From positions 4,960,001 through 5,024,000 of the forward strand of contig NZ_CP136136.1 in assembly GCF_038024875.1 (NCBI RefSeq): a stretch of DNA of 64,000 bases, given 5' to 3'. A program made the position numbers and the translations under genes. The notes beneath the pieces were generated by a model. That model saw only the letters and a list, made by a program, of their open reading frames with translations, searched no databases and was not told the origin of the DNA. This stretch comes from Gordonia rubripertincta (GTDB lineage: Bacteria > Actinomycetota > Actinomycetes > Mycobacteriales > Mycobacteriaceae). Positions 26,594-34,509 of this stretch are shown in pieces (positions within the stretch are counted from its first letter, which is position 1; the number at the start of each line of letters is the position of its first letter).

Positions 26594-27889
26594 TCAGTCG
26601 GTGGCGGTCACCGCGGCCGGCGCGGACGCCGACACACCTTCGGCGGCCGACACCGCGACCGGCACCAGCGCGCGGTAGAAGACCGCGCGCGCCGAGGCGG
26701 CCCGCACGATCACGTCCGGGTCCTCGTTCGTGATCCACAGAGCCTGACCCGATTTCACGGTCAGCGGCGCACCGTCCGCGGGGCGGACCTCGACCGCGCC
26801 GCTGAGTACGGCGAGGATCTGCGGTCCGGGCATGTCGAAGCAGATCGACGACGAGTGGTGTAATCCGGTGCCGTCCAACTCGATCCGCGACAGCCGGAAC
26901 TCCGGCGCCGGCGTGAGGTAGACGCGTTCGGCGCCGACCATGCGCACCGGCGGCGCCATCTGGGCAGCATCGACGGGGGTGAAATCGAGGACGCGCAACA
27001 ACTCCGGCACGTCGATGTGCTTGGGCGTGAGGCCGCCGCGCAAGACGTTGTCGGAGTTGGCCATGATCTCGACACCGGTGCCCCGTAGGTAGGCGTGGAG
27101 GTTGCCGGCGGGCAGGTACAGACCCTGCCCCGGTTCGAGATGCACGTGATTGAGCAGCAGCGAGGCGAGCACACCGGGATCGTTCGGGTAGTCCTCACCG
27201 AGCTCACACACCGTGCGCAGTTCGGCGGCGAACTCCGTGCGGCCCGCGCTCAACACCTCGATCGCGCCGTGCAGGACCGCGGGAACGAGTTGCCGGATCG
27301 ACGACTCCGGCAGCGTCAGCCACGTGGTGAACACCGCCCGCAAACCCTCGGAATCGGGTTGTCCGGCCAGCATTCCCAGGTAGTGGTCGAGTTCGCTGAC
27401 CTGCAGTTCGCGCAGCAGGGCGACGGTCTTGTGCGGATCACGGAAACCGGCCAGCGCGTCGAAGGGCGTCGTGGCGACGATCAGCTCCGGTTTGTGCCAC
27501 GGGTCGCGATAGTTGCGGTCACGGGCCTCGAGAGCCAGGCCGCGGGCGTTCTCCCGCTCGAACCCCTCGCGCGCCTGGTCCGCGGACGGGTGCGCCTGCA
27601 ACGACAACGCCTCCTCGGCGGCGAGGACCTTGAGCAGGAACGGCAGTCGGTTGCCGAACTCGGCTGCGCTCGCCGCGCCGAGGGTCGCCACCGGATCGGC
27701 GTCGATCACTTCGACCAGGTCCTGCTCCGGACCCGAGGGGTCGACGCACCGCGCCGAGCCCGCCGGATGCGAGCCGAACCACAACTCGGCTTCCGGATGC
27801 GCCGACGGGACAGGCCTCCCCTGGATCGACGCGATGGCTGTTCGTGAGCCCCACGCGTAGGGGCGCACCACTCCGTCGAGAATCCTCAT
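26594..27889 (-). CDS. manA: mannose-6-phosphate isomerase, class I
   Basis: 431 residues. Type I PMI zinc-site segments are visible: LSLQAHPS (QxH), WHKPELIVA (HKPE) and YLPAGNLHAYLRGTGVEIMA with NSDNVLRGGLTPKH. It interconverts fructose-6-P and mannose-6-P for GDP-mannose, mannan, PIM and LAM synthesis. ATG 27889 overlaps the stop of the upstream SIS-like gene (ATGA). The C-terminus has an Ala/Val/Ser-rich extension (about 20 residues). Corresponds to Rv3255c. Confidence 0.95.
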   Translation of the reverse strand: MRILDGVVRPYAWGSRTAIASIQGRPVPSAHPEAELWFGSHPAGSARCVDPSGPEQDLVEVIDADPVATLGAASAAEFGNRLPFLLKVLAAEEALSLQAHPSADQAREGFERENARGLALEARDRNYRDPWHKPELIVATTPFDALAGFRDPHKTVALLRELQVSELDHYLGMLAGQPDSEGLRAVFTTWLTLPESSIRQLVPAVLHGAIEVLSAGRTEFAAELRTVCELGEDYPNDPGVLASLLLNHVHLEPGQGLYLPAGNLHAYLRGTGVEIMANSDNVLRGGLTPKHIDVPELLRVLDFTPVDAAQMAPPVRMVGAERVYLTPAPEFRLSRIELDGTGLHHSSSICFDMPGPQILAVLSGAVEVRPADGAPLTVKSGQALWITNEDPDVIVRAASARAVFYRALVPVAVSAAEGVSASAPAAVTATD

Positions 27890-29034
27890 TGCACCGTGTT
27901 CCCAATCAGGCGGAGATACACCGCCGCCATCTCGACCCGCAAGGCGGCGACCAGGAAATCGAGCAGGTCGCCGGGCCCGTCGGCCACCGGGTCCTCACCC
28001 GGCACCGGCCGTCGGTCGTCCCACGGTTGCCCGCCGTTCTGCGGCAACGTGTCTCCCTCGTCGGCGCCGACCACCAGGTCGACGTCGCCGAGCCCCATCA
28101 CCCGCTGCCGGGTGTACCACTCACGACGGGCGGTCGACACCACCAGGATGCGCGGAGCGGGCTCCTGCGCCGGACCGTCGAACTCCGGGTCGTAGAAGAT
28201 CGAATCGATAGCCGGCGCAGTGCCGGGTCGCGAATCCAGGAGCCGGGACATCCGTGCCACGTCGCCGAGTTCGGCGACGGCACCGACGATCCCGGCGAAG
28301 GCGAGAAGACTCGTCACGGCATGAACGGCCAGCACCGAACCCGCCGGCGAATCCGATGTCCACACGGAAGGACGCCCCTGCACGCGGACAGCCAGGGACT
28401 TGGCCCGGTTGTGGAAGGTCTCCCGCGACGGGTGCGAGCCCGACGCCTCGGCGTCGAGCGCATCGGCCAGGTCGTCGAGTGCGGGCACCGGGCCGGTCAC
28501 CCGAACCTGGGTGAGACCGCCGAACACCGCGAGCAGCGCGGCGACGAATCCGACGAACCGGAACCGCGGCTCGACGTCGAACCGCGGGGAGAGATCGATC
28601 CCGTTGCCGCCCAGCGCATCTCGGAGGGGACCGGCGACGGGTGCGGCGACGACCACCTCCGCCCGACGGCGCAGCCCACGCGCGGCGGCATCGGCCAGCG
28701 CCATGTCACCCGCATCCTCACCGGCCACGACCACCACGTCGAGCGGACCGACCCACCCCGGCAGGACGGGACCCGTCACGACCGGGACGTCGACGCGCGC
28801 GGCGAGGGTGGCGACCCCCAGCTCGGCCGCCCGATGCGAGACCTCACTGGAGCCGTGGACGATCACGACGCTGCGGGGCCGCAGATCCGCGAGCGGGGAC
28901 AGTACGCCCTCACGGACCGCCTCGGCGGTGGCACGAACCTGAGCCCCGGCGAGCGCGACGGCCCGCAAGAGCCCGTCGACGTCCGCAGAGAACAGCTCCT
29001 CGGCGTCATCGAGGTCGGGTGTACCGGTACGCAT
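27886..29034 (-). CDS. SIS-domain (PGI/PMI-like) TobH-family protein
   Basis: 382 residues. SVVIVHGSSEVSHRAAEL, VVVAGEDAGDMALADAAARG and an NGIDLSPRFDVEPRF stretch suggest a double SIS fold like bifunctional phosphoglucose/phosphomannose isomerases. It corresponds to Rv3256c, always near manA/manB. A role in sugar-phosphate chemistry of mannose metabolism is plausible but unproven; the catalytic residues of true PGI/PMI are not obvious. ATG 29034; stop overlaps manA. Confidence 0.75.
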   Translation of the reverse strand: MRTGTPDLDDAEELFSADVDGLLRAVALAGAQVRATAEAVREGVLSPLADLRPRSVVIVHGSSEVSHRAAELGVATLAARVDVPVVTGPVLPGWVGPLDVVVVAGEDAGDMALADAAARGLRRRAEVVVAAPVAGPLRDALGGNGIDLSPRFDVEPRFRFVGFVAALLAVFGGLTQVRVTGPVPALDDLADALDAEASGSHPSRETFHNRAKSLAVRVQGRPSVWTSDSPAGSVLAVHAVTSLLAFAGIVGAVAELGDVARMSRLLDSRPGTAPAIDSIFYDPEFDGPAQEPAPRILVVSTARREWYTRQRVMGLGDVDLVVGADEGDTLPQNGGQPWDDRRPVPGEDPVADGPGDLLDFLVAALRVEMAAVYLRLIGNTVQ

Positions 29035-29185
29035 GGGACCAGCGTAGCCAGCCGCGGGGACACACGCCCGGGTACGCGACACAGTCACTCGTTCGACCCC
29101 CGGAGAGGCGCAGGACCGGAGTACGAACGGCCGCGGCCCCCGACAACGACACCGGCTTCCACGCCCCCCGCGTGGTGGTGTGCGG

Positions 29186-29746
29186 TCAGTCGACCGGATC
29201 CGGAAGTACCCGCAGATGTCCGCGGCGACCCGGCCGGGGTCGGGTCTGGTGGCGGGGCGCACCCGGGGTTGCTGACGGCTGTGACGGCGAGTCGACGGGG
29301 CCGGCGCGATGACGGCCGCTGCGGCGATCGGCGAGGGCGGCGTCGTATGCAGCGTCGGCCGCACGCGCCTCGTCGAGAGCTCGCGAGTCGAAGGCATCGA
29401 GAGAGTCGGCCGACGTCCGGTCGGAGTTACGGCCGCGGGGCCCGCTGTCGATGAAACCCGGGCGTCCACCTCCGGCGACGGCGCCGGCCTCGCGGACGGC
29501 CTCGGCGAGGGCGGTCAGCTCGTGGTCCTCGGCGGGCACCGAGAATCCCCGCTCACTACGCAGCATCTCCCAGCCCCGCGGGACGGTGATCCGTCGAGCG
29601 TGGTCGTCGCACAGATCCCAGGAATGCGGCTCCTGCGAGGTCGCCAGCGGACCGATCACCGCAGTCGATTCGGCGTAGACGAAGGTCAGGGTAGCCACCG
29701 CGGATCGGGCGCAGCCGGGTCGGCAGCACAGACGGGGAAGCTTCAC
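29186..29746 (-). CDS. DUF3499 protein, putative zinc-binding
   Basis: 186 residues, GTG start. LCCRPGCARSAVATLTFVYA at the N-terminus and SWDLCDDHARRITVPRGWE after it match DUF3499 (Rv3258c); CxxxxC plus CxxH looks like a small treble-clef zinc site. The C-terminal two-fifths is Arg/Pro/Ser-rich and probably disordered. Function unknown. In mycobacteria manB lies between this gene and the SIS gene; here only a 151-base gap is left. Confidence 0.82.
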   Translation of the reverse strand: MKLPRLCCRPGCARSAVATLTFVYAESTAVIGPLATSQEPHSWDLCDDHARRITVPRGWEMLRSERGFSVPAEDHELTALAEAVREAGAVAGGGRPGFIDSGPRGRNSDRTSADSLDAFDSRALDEARAADAAYDAALADRRSGRHRAGPVDSPSQPSATPGAPRHQTRPRPGRRGHLRVLPDPVD

Positions 29747-29848
29747 GTGACGAGATTAGCCCCCACTGTCCGCAACCACGGACTCGACACGCTCAGAACG
29801 GGGGCAGGCGGGGAGACAGAGACCACCGTGACCTCATAGACTCGCGCC

Positions 29849-30370
29849 ATGCGCATCCACCCGAAGCCGACGCCGCGCGGCTCGATCGGCCAGCCGGGAA
29901 TCCGTCGTGGCCGACGCCGGGTCGGACGGTACCGAGATCGGCGTGGCCGCGGCCTGCGATCCCCGCTGCTGCCGCAGAACGTCCCCGCCTACAACACCCG
30001 CTCCGACGAGTTCGACGCCGTCGCACTCGAGGCCTTCGCCGAGATCGACGCACAGTGGCACGACCAGTTGGCCGGACTCGACATCGCCGTCGACGAGATC
30101 CCGCGACTACTCCCACGCGATCCCGAGACCGTCGAGTGGCCCGACGAGGTGACCGCCGACGGCGCAGTGCCGCTCGCCCGATTGATCCCCGCGGGGATGG
30201 ACGTCCACGGGGTGCCCACGCGGGCTCAGATCATCCTGTTCCGCCGGCCGCTGGAGTCACGGGCCAAGAAGGGCACAGATCTCCTCGAGCTCGTGCATGA
30301 GGTCCTCGTCCAGCAGGTCGCCACCCATCTGGGCGTCGACGAAGACACGATCGACCGCGGACCTGAATGA
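29849..30370 (+). CDS. zincin-like (metallopeptidase-family) protein
   Basis: 173 residues. The N-terminus is strongly basic (RRGRRRVGRYRDRRGRG); the body AYNTRSDEFDAVALEAFAEI and QIILFRRPLESRA with DLLELVHEVLVQQVATHLG follows the minimal zincin family (DUF1025/PF06262; Rv3259). The HExxH signature is degenerate (HEVLVQQ), so peptidase activity is doubtful. Divergent from the DUF3499 gene, convergent with whiB2. ATG 29849 is the first start; a shorter form is possible. Confidence 0.75.
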   Translation: MRIHPKPTPRGSIGQPGIRRGRRRVGRYRDRRGRGLRSPLLPQNVPAYNTRSDEFDAVALEAFAEIDAQWHDQLAGLDIAVDEIPRLLPRDPETVEWPDEVTADGAVPLARLIPAGMDVHGVPTRAQIILFRRPLESRAKKGTDLLELVHEVLVQQVATHLGVDEDTIDRGPE

Positions 30371-30382
30371 TCCGCGGTCGAT
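30350..30382. terminator. hairpin at the end of the zincin-like gene
   Basis: ATCGACCGCGGA (30350-30361) and its exact complement (30371-30382) form a 12-base stem with a nine-base loop; the stop codon lies in the loop. Positioned to end the rightward gene and possibly whiB2 from the other side. Confidence 0.65.
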
Positions 30383-30390
30383 GATCGCGT

Positions 30391-30408
30391 TCGACGCCTG
30401 AGCGTCGA
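30391..30408. terminator. second short hairpin, convergent intergenic region
   Basis: TCGACGC-CTGA-GCGTCGA, a seven-base stem with a four-base loop, eight bases after the previous hairpin and 58 bases from the whiB2 stop. Likely serves whiB2 on the minus strand. Confidence 0.5.
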
Positions 30409-30465
30409 GCGTCCAGCTCTCACTGGGTAATTCGATTGTTCGGAGGACGCCGTTCCGGCGACCTC

Positions 30466-30966
30466 TCAGATGATTCCGCGCTTCAGGCGACGGCGTTCAC
30501 GCTCCGACAGACCGCCCCAGATCCCGAAGCGTTCGTCGTTGTGGAGCGCGTACTCCAGGCATTCCGCCTTGACCTCGCAGCCCTGGCAGATTCGCTTGGC
30601 CTCACGTGTCGATCCACCCTTTTCCGGGAAGAACGCCTCCGGGTCGGTCTGCGCACACAGTGCACGGTCCTGCCACTGCTCCTCGACGGCGTCGAACAGA
30701 TCGTCGAAGTCGTTGGGCACCAAGGCCAGATGACGGCGGCCGGTGGCATCGTCTGCGTCGGAATCGACGAGATCGGTTGCACCGCCAACGGATTCGAGTG
30801 CGGCCGCACGCGCGGTGCCACCGATCATCGAATCGTCAACGGGTCCAAGGGTGTGAAACTCTGCGGTGCCGATCTCCGGGGTGGATGTCATCACGTGCGG
30901 CTCTGCGATGAATTGCGGGCGAATATGTGGTTCAAGCGGATTGCCGATCGGATTGTCCAAAGCCAT
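30466..30966 (-). CDS. whiB2: WhiB2-type iron-sulfur regulator
   Basis: 166 residues. The WhiB domain is at the C-terminus: DRALCAQTDPEAFFPEKGG, RICQGCEVKAECLEYAL (Cys104, 127, 130, 136 for the 4Fe-4S cluster), FGIWGGLSERERRRLKRGII with the turn and basic tail. WhiB2/WhmD controls septation and cell division genes. The 95-residue N-terminal extension is acidic and longer than in M. tuberculosis WhiB2; ATG 30966 is supported by AGGAGG eight bases ahead. Located between Rv3259- and fbiA-like genes, the mycobacterial order. Confidence 0.93.
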   Translation of the reverse strand: MALDNPIGNPLEPHIRPQFIAEPHVMTSTPEIGTAEFHTLGPVDDSMIGGTARAAALESVGGATDLVDSDADDATGRRHLALVPNDFDDLFDAVEEQWQDRALCAQTDPEAFFPEKGGSTREAKRICQGCEVKAECLEYALHNDERFGIWGGLSERERRRLKRGII

Positions 30967-31418
30967 CGTCGGCGCCTCCTAGCTCGGGATGTTGGTCGTT
31001 GACTGTCCTTTGCGAACACGACGTGCTGCCGTACCCACCATTTCTGCCACACCATTTGTACTCGGGGTGCACTGACTCACTGCATCCGTTGTACACAGCG
31101 CCCGAGCGACGGCCCCTTCACTGCCGGCACCGGCCCTCAACCAAGTTCGAACATATGATCGAATCCGTTGGAGGCCAGTGGTTCTCGACCTCAGATGTTC
31201 TCGATCTCAAACTCGGAATGACACTGATGTGATTAGACACGCCGGAGGCGGTCCCGGTCAAGTTGAATCGAAGAATTCCCTTTACCATCGCGTGCCGACA
31301 AATCTGTGACTCGACACGACGACGGCTCGAAGGCGAAGTGAAGATCACACTCCCGAGCCCTCCTCCCCGCCCGCAGGACGGGCGCGACAGCGGCGTACGG
31401 GCCCTCGTGGCCGACCAC
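30967..31418. other. gene-free region between whiB2 and fbiA
   Basis: About 450 bases, less G+C-rich than the genes around it, upstream of two divergent genes. It should contain the whiB2 regulatory region, which is long in other actinobacteria. I find no open frame with credible start and codon bias, and no clear palindrome. Confidence 0.5.
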
Positions 31419-31451
31419 TAGAGTGGCGGTGTGAAGGAGTACCTGCTGTGA
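31419..31451 (+). promoter_or_regulatory. fbiA promoter with a seven-codon leaderless mini-ORF
   Basis: TAGAGT at 31419-31424 lies six bases before GTG 31431. A transcript starting there would read GTG AAG GAG TAC CTG CTG TGA, whose stop overlaps the fbiA start (GTGA). The AAGGAG inside this mini-ORF is also the ribosome site of fbiA. Whether the mini-ORF is translated is inference. Confidence 0.45.
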
Positions 31452-32482
31452 AGGTGACCGTACTCGTCGGCGGCGTGGGGGGCGCGCGTTTCCTCCTCGG
31501 ACTGCGCGAACTGCTCGGCACCACCCCGTTCCCGCCGCATCCCGACGACCCCACGATCGGTGTCGGCGAACATCAGATCACCGCGATCGTGAACGTCGGC
31601 GACGACGCATGGATGCATGGTGTGCGCATCTGCCCCGACCTCGACACGTGCATGTACACCCTCGGCGACGGCATCGACCCGGAACGCGGGTGGGGCAGGC
31701 GCGGCGAAACCTGGCACGCGAAAGAGGAACTCGCCGCCTACGGCGCCGACCCCGACTGGTTCGGCCTCGGCGACCGCGATCTCGCCACCCATCTGATCCG
31801 TACCCAGATGCTCGACGCCGGGTACAGGTTGTCCGATGTGACCGCTGCCCTGTCCCGACGCTGGAGTCCGGGCGTGCGTCTGCTGCCGGTCACCGACGAC
31901 CGGCACGAGACGCATGTGGTGATCGCCAAGCCGGACGGTGACGAGGGCGAGCGCGTCGCCATCCACTTCCAGGAGTGGTGGGTGCGCCACCGTGCCCAGG
32001 TCCCGACCTTCGGCTTCGCACAGGTGGGATCGGACGACACCACACCCGCACCCGGGGTGCTCGACGCGATCACCGACGCCGACGTCATCCTGCTCGCACC
32101 GTCGAACCCGGTGGTGAGCATCGGCGCGATCGTGAGCGTTCCCGGGATGCGCAGTGCATTGCGCACCACCAAGGCCCCGGTCGTCGGTGTCTCGCCGATC
32201 ATCGACAACCGGCCGCTGCGCGGCATGGCCGACGCGTGCCTCTCGGTGATCGGTGTCGAGTCGTCCGCCGAGGCCGTCGCCGGCCACTACGGTGCCCGTA
32301 GCGGCAACGGCATCCTCGACGGTTGGCTGATCGCCGAGGGCGACAGCGCGCAGGTCGACGGGATCGCCATCGGCTCCGCACCGTTGCTGATGACCGACCC
32401 CCAGGCCACCGCGCAGATGATCCGCGCTGCCTGCGCACTCGTCGACGTGGCCATGCCCGAACAGAACGCGGGCACCGAGTGA
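31448..32482 (+). CDS. fbiA: 2-phospho-L-lactate/phosphoenolpyruvyl transferase FbiA (CofD)
   Basis: 344 residues. VTVLVGGVGGARFLLGL at the N-terminus, IVNVGDDAWMHG, and SNPVVSIGAI with VGVSPIIDNRPLRGMAD are CofD signatures. It attaches the phosphoenolpyruvate- or phospholactate-derived group to FO, giving dehydro-F420-0 (or F420-0). GTG 31448 follows AAGGAG. fbiB starts four bases before its stop (GTGA), so the pair is coupled. Its substrate FO must come from CofG plus a working CofH; see the locus at 50-54 kb. Confidence 0.96.
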   Translation: MKVTVLVGGVGGARFLLGLRELLGTTPFPPHPDDPTIGVGEHQITAIVNVGDDAWMHGVRICPDLDTCMYTLGDGIDPERGWGRRGETWHAKEELAAYGADPDWFGLGDRDLATHLIRTQMLDAGYRLSDVTAALSRRWSPGVRLLPVTDDRHETHVVIAKPDGDEGERVAIHFQEWWVRHRAQVPTFGFAQVGSDDTTPAPGVLDAITDADVILLAPSNPVVSIGAIVSVPGMRSALRTTKAPVVGVSPIIDNRPLRGMADACLSVIGVESSAEAVAGHYGARSGNGILDGWLIAEGDSAQVDGIAIGSAPLLMTDPQATAQMIRAACALVDVAMPEQNAGTE

Positions 32483-33828
32483 GTGACCTCGCCGATCACC
32501 GCGCCCCGGGTGGCCTCGAGATCCGGCCGGTCAGCGGGCTCCCCGAGTTCACTGCCGAATCCGACGTCGCCGCCGAGATCCTCGCCGCCGCACCATGGTT
32601 GGAATCCGGAGATGTGCTGGTGGTGACCAGCAAGATCATCTCCAAGGCCGAGGGCCGCATGGTCGATGCGCCGGCCGATCCCGAGGAGCGTGATGCGCTG
32701 CGGCGCAAGCTCGTCGAGGCCGAGTCGGTGCGGGTACTCGCCCGCAAGAACCGCACGCTGATCACCGAGAACCGTCTGGGTCTGGTCCAGGCAGCAGCCG
32801 GGATCGACGGCTCCAACGTCCGCTCCGACCAGCTGGCCCTGCTCCCCGAGGACCCCGACGGCAGCGCGAGACGACTGCGCACCGCCATCGCCGAGCGTGT
32901 CGGTCTCGAGGTCGCGGTGATCATCACCGACACGATGGGGCGTGCCTGGCGCACCGGGCAGACCGATGTCGCGATCGGGTCGGCGGGTATCGCTGTCACC
33001 CATCCCTACGACGGCGGCACCGACGACTACGGGAACCCGTTGGTGGTGACCGACATCGCGGTCGCCGACGAACTGTCCGCGGCCGCGGACCTGGTCAAGG
33101 GCAAGCTCGCCGCCGTGCCGGTGGCCGTCGTACGCGGGTTCGCGCCCGTCGACGACGGTTCGACCGCCGCCGACCTGATCCGTCCCGCCGAGGAGGATCT
33201 GTTCCGGCTCGGCACCGAGGAGGCGATCGCGCTGGGCCGTCGGGAGGCCATCCGTACCCGACGCTCCGTACGGGCCTTCGACGACCGGCCAGTCGACCCG
33301 GAACTGCTGCGCGCCGCGCTGGGCGAGGCCCTCACCGCGCCCGCGCCGCACCACACCCATCCGGTGCGGTTCGTGTGGGTGCGGTCTGATGAGCGGCGTC
33401 GTGCGCTGCTCGACGCGATGACCGCCGAATGGCGTGCCGACCTCGAAGCCGATTCCAAGACACCCGAATCGATCGAGAAGCGACTCCGTCGTGGGCAGAT
33501 CCTGTATGACGCACCGGAACTGGTGATCCCGTTCCTGGTGCCCGACGGAGTGCACGACTACCCCGACGACCGACGCAACGCGGCCGAGCACACCATGTTC
33601 ACGGTGGCCGCGGGCGGCGCGGTGGCGAGTCTGCTGATCGCGTTGTCGGTCCGCGAGATCGGTAGCTGCTGGGTCGGCTCCACGATCTTCGCCGCGCCGA
33701 CCGTGCGTCGTGTTCTCGAACTCGACGCGTCGTGGGAGCCGCTGGGTGCCGTCGCCGTCGGGCACCCTCTCGAGGCTGCTCCGCTGCGCGACGCGGCGCC
33801 GACCGACGAATGGGTGATCGAACTGTGA
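32479..33828 (+). CDS. fbiB: F420 gamma-glutamyl ligase / dehydro-F420 reductase FbiB
   Basis: 449 residues, the length of mycobacterial FbiB. Residues about 10-240 are CofE (EIRPVSGLPEF, VVTSKIISKAEGR, VIITDTMGRAWRTGQTDVAIG); residues about 245-449 are an FMN nitroreductase-like domain (RTRRSVRAFDDRPV, EHTMFTVAAGGAV, GSCWVGSTIF). The first adds the glutamate tail, the second reduces dehydro-F420-0. Both are intact, so mature F420 should be made. Starts with GTG overlapping fbiA and overlaps the next gene in the same way. Confidence 0.96.
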   Translation: MSDLADHRAPGGLEIRPVSGLPEFTAESDVAAEILAAAPWLESGDVLVVTSKIISKAEGRMVDAPADPEERDALRRKLVEAESVRVLARKNRTLITENRLGLVQAAAGIDGSNVRSDQLALLPEDPDGSARRLRTAIAERVGLEVAVIITDTMGRAWRTGQTDVAIGSAGIAVTHPYDGGTDDYGNPLVVTDIAVADELSAAADLVKGKLAAVPVAVVRGFAPVDDGSTAADLIRPAEEDLFRLGTEEAIALGRREAIRTRRSVRAFDDRPVDPELLRAALGEALTAPAPHHTHPVRFVWVRSDERRRALLDAMTAEWRADLEADSKTPESIEKRLRRGQILYDAPELVIPFLVPDGVHDYPDDRRNAAEHTMFTVAAGGAVASLLIALSVREIGSCWVGSTIFAAPTVRRVLELDASWEPLGAVAVGHPLEAAPLRDAAPTDEWVIEL

Positions 33829-34400
33829 GTGCGGAATCCCTGCATGCCTCAGCTGTCGGGGCACTGACCGCGTGGCAGGCGCCCGACTCGGGGCAGGACA
33901 GTCTTCGGCATGCCTATCTCGCGTTCCTCGCCGCCACCCCCGACGCGTGCCTGCGGGCCTGTGCGGCAGGCCATCTCACCGGGTCGGCCATCGTCTTCGA
34001 CGCCGACCGCAGCCATGTCCTGCTGACCCTGCATCCCCGCGTCGGCAAGTGGATCCAGCTCGGCGGACACTGCGAACCATCCGACGAGACCCTGGCCGCC
34101 GCCGCGCTGCGGGAGGCCCGCGAGGAATCCGGCATCCCAGGGCTCGATCTCGACCAGGTCGGCGCCGGCGGTGGCATCGTCCATCTGCACACCCACCCGA
34201 TCACCTGCTCGCTGGGAGTGCCGACCCGGCATCTCGACGTGCGCTACCGGGTGGTCGCGGCCCCGACCGCCGACGGCGGTCTGCCACAGTTCGAACGCAG
34301 CGAGGAATCGGTGGACCTGCAGTGGTGGCCCATCGACGGCCTCCCCCCGGACACCGACGCCGACATCCCGGAGTTGATTCAGGCCGCGCTGCGGGACTGA
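33825..34400 (+). CDS. Nudix hydrolase in the F420 operon
   Basis: 191 residues, GTG start overlapping the fbiB stop (GTGA). The Nudix box is complete: GGHCEPSDETLAAAAL followed by REAREESGI (about 79-103). HTHPITCSLGVPTRHLDVRY and DLQWWPIDGLP follow. A Nudix gene often follows fbiB in actinobacteria; a house-cleaning or cofactor-related role is likely, substrate unknown. Confidence 0.88.
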   Translation: MSAESLHASAVGALTAWQAPDSGQDSLRHAYLAFLAATPDACLRACAAGHLTGSAIVFDADRSHVLLTLHPRVGKWIQLGGHCEPSDETLAAAALREAREESGIPGLDLDQVGAGGGIVHLHTHPITCSLGVPTRHLDVRYRVVAAPTADGGLPQFERSEESVDLQWWPIDGLPPDTDADIPELIQAALRD

Positions 34401-34423
34401 CAAGACCCTGTGTTCACTGGTCG

Positions 34424-34475
34424 ACCTCAACCCGACCCGCAGACGTCGATTGACGTCTGCCGGTCGAGTTGAGGT
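34424..34475. terminator. long bidirectional hairpin
   Basis: Two 24-base arms (34424-34447 and 34452-34475) pair with only two mismatches around a four-base loop GATT. It lies between the convergent F420-operon Nudix gene and glgC and can stop transcription from both sides. Confidence 0.85.
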
Positions 34476-34509
34476 TCGGCAGTCAAGAACTGGCTGACGC
34501 GACCCCCAG

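Noticed and set aside
27844..29454. Long plus-strand frame opposite the SIS protein gene
   Set aside because: Arg/His/Gly-rich low-complexity translation typical of an antisense shadow in high-GC DNA.
31118..31348. 76-residue frame upstream of whiB2 on the minus strand
   Set aside because: No ribosome site, codon third positions not G/C-rich, and it lies in the low-GC regulatory region.
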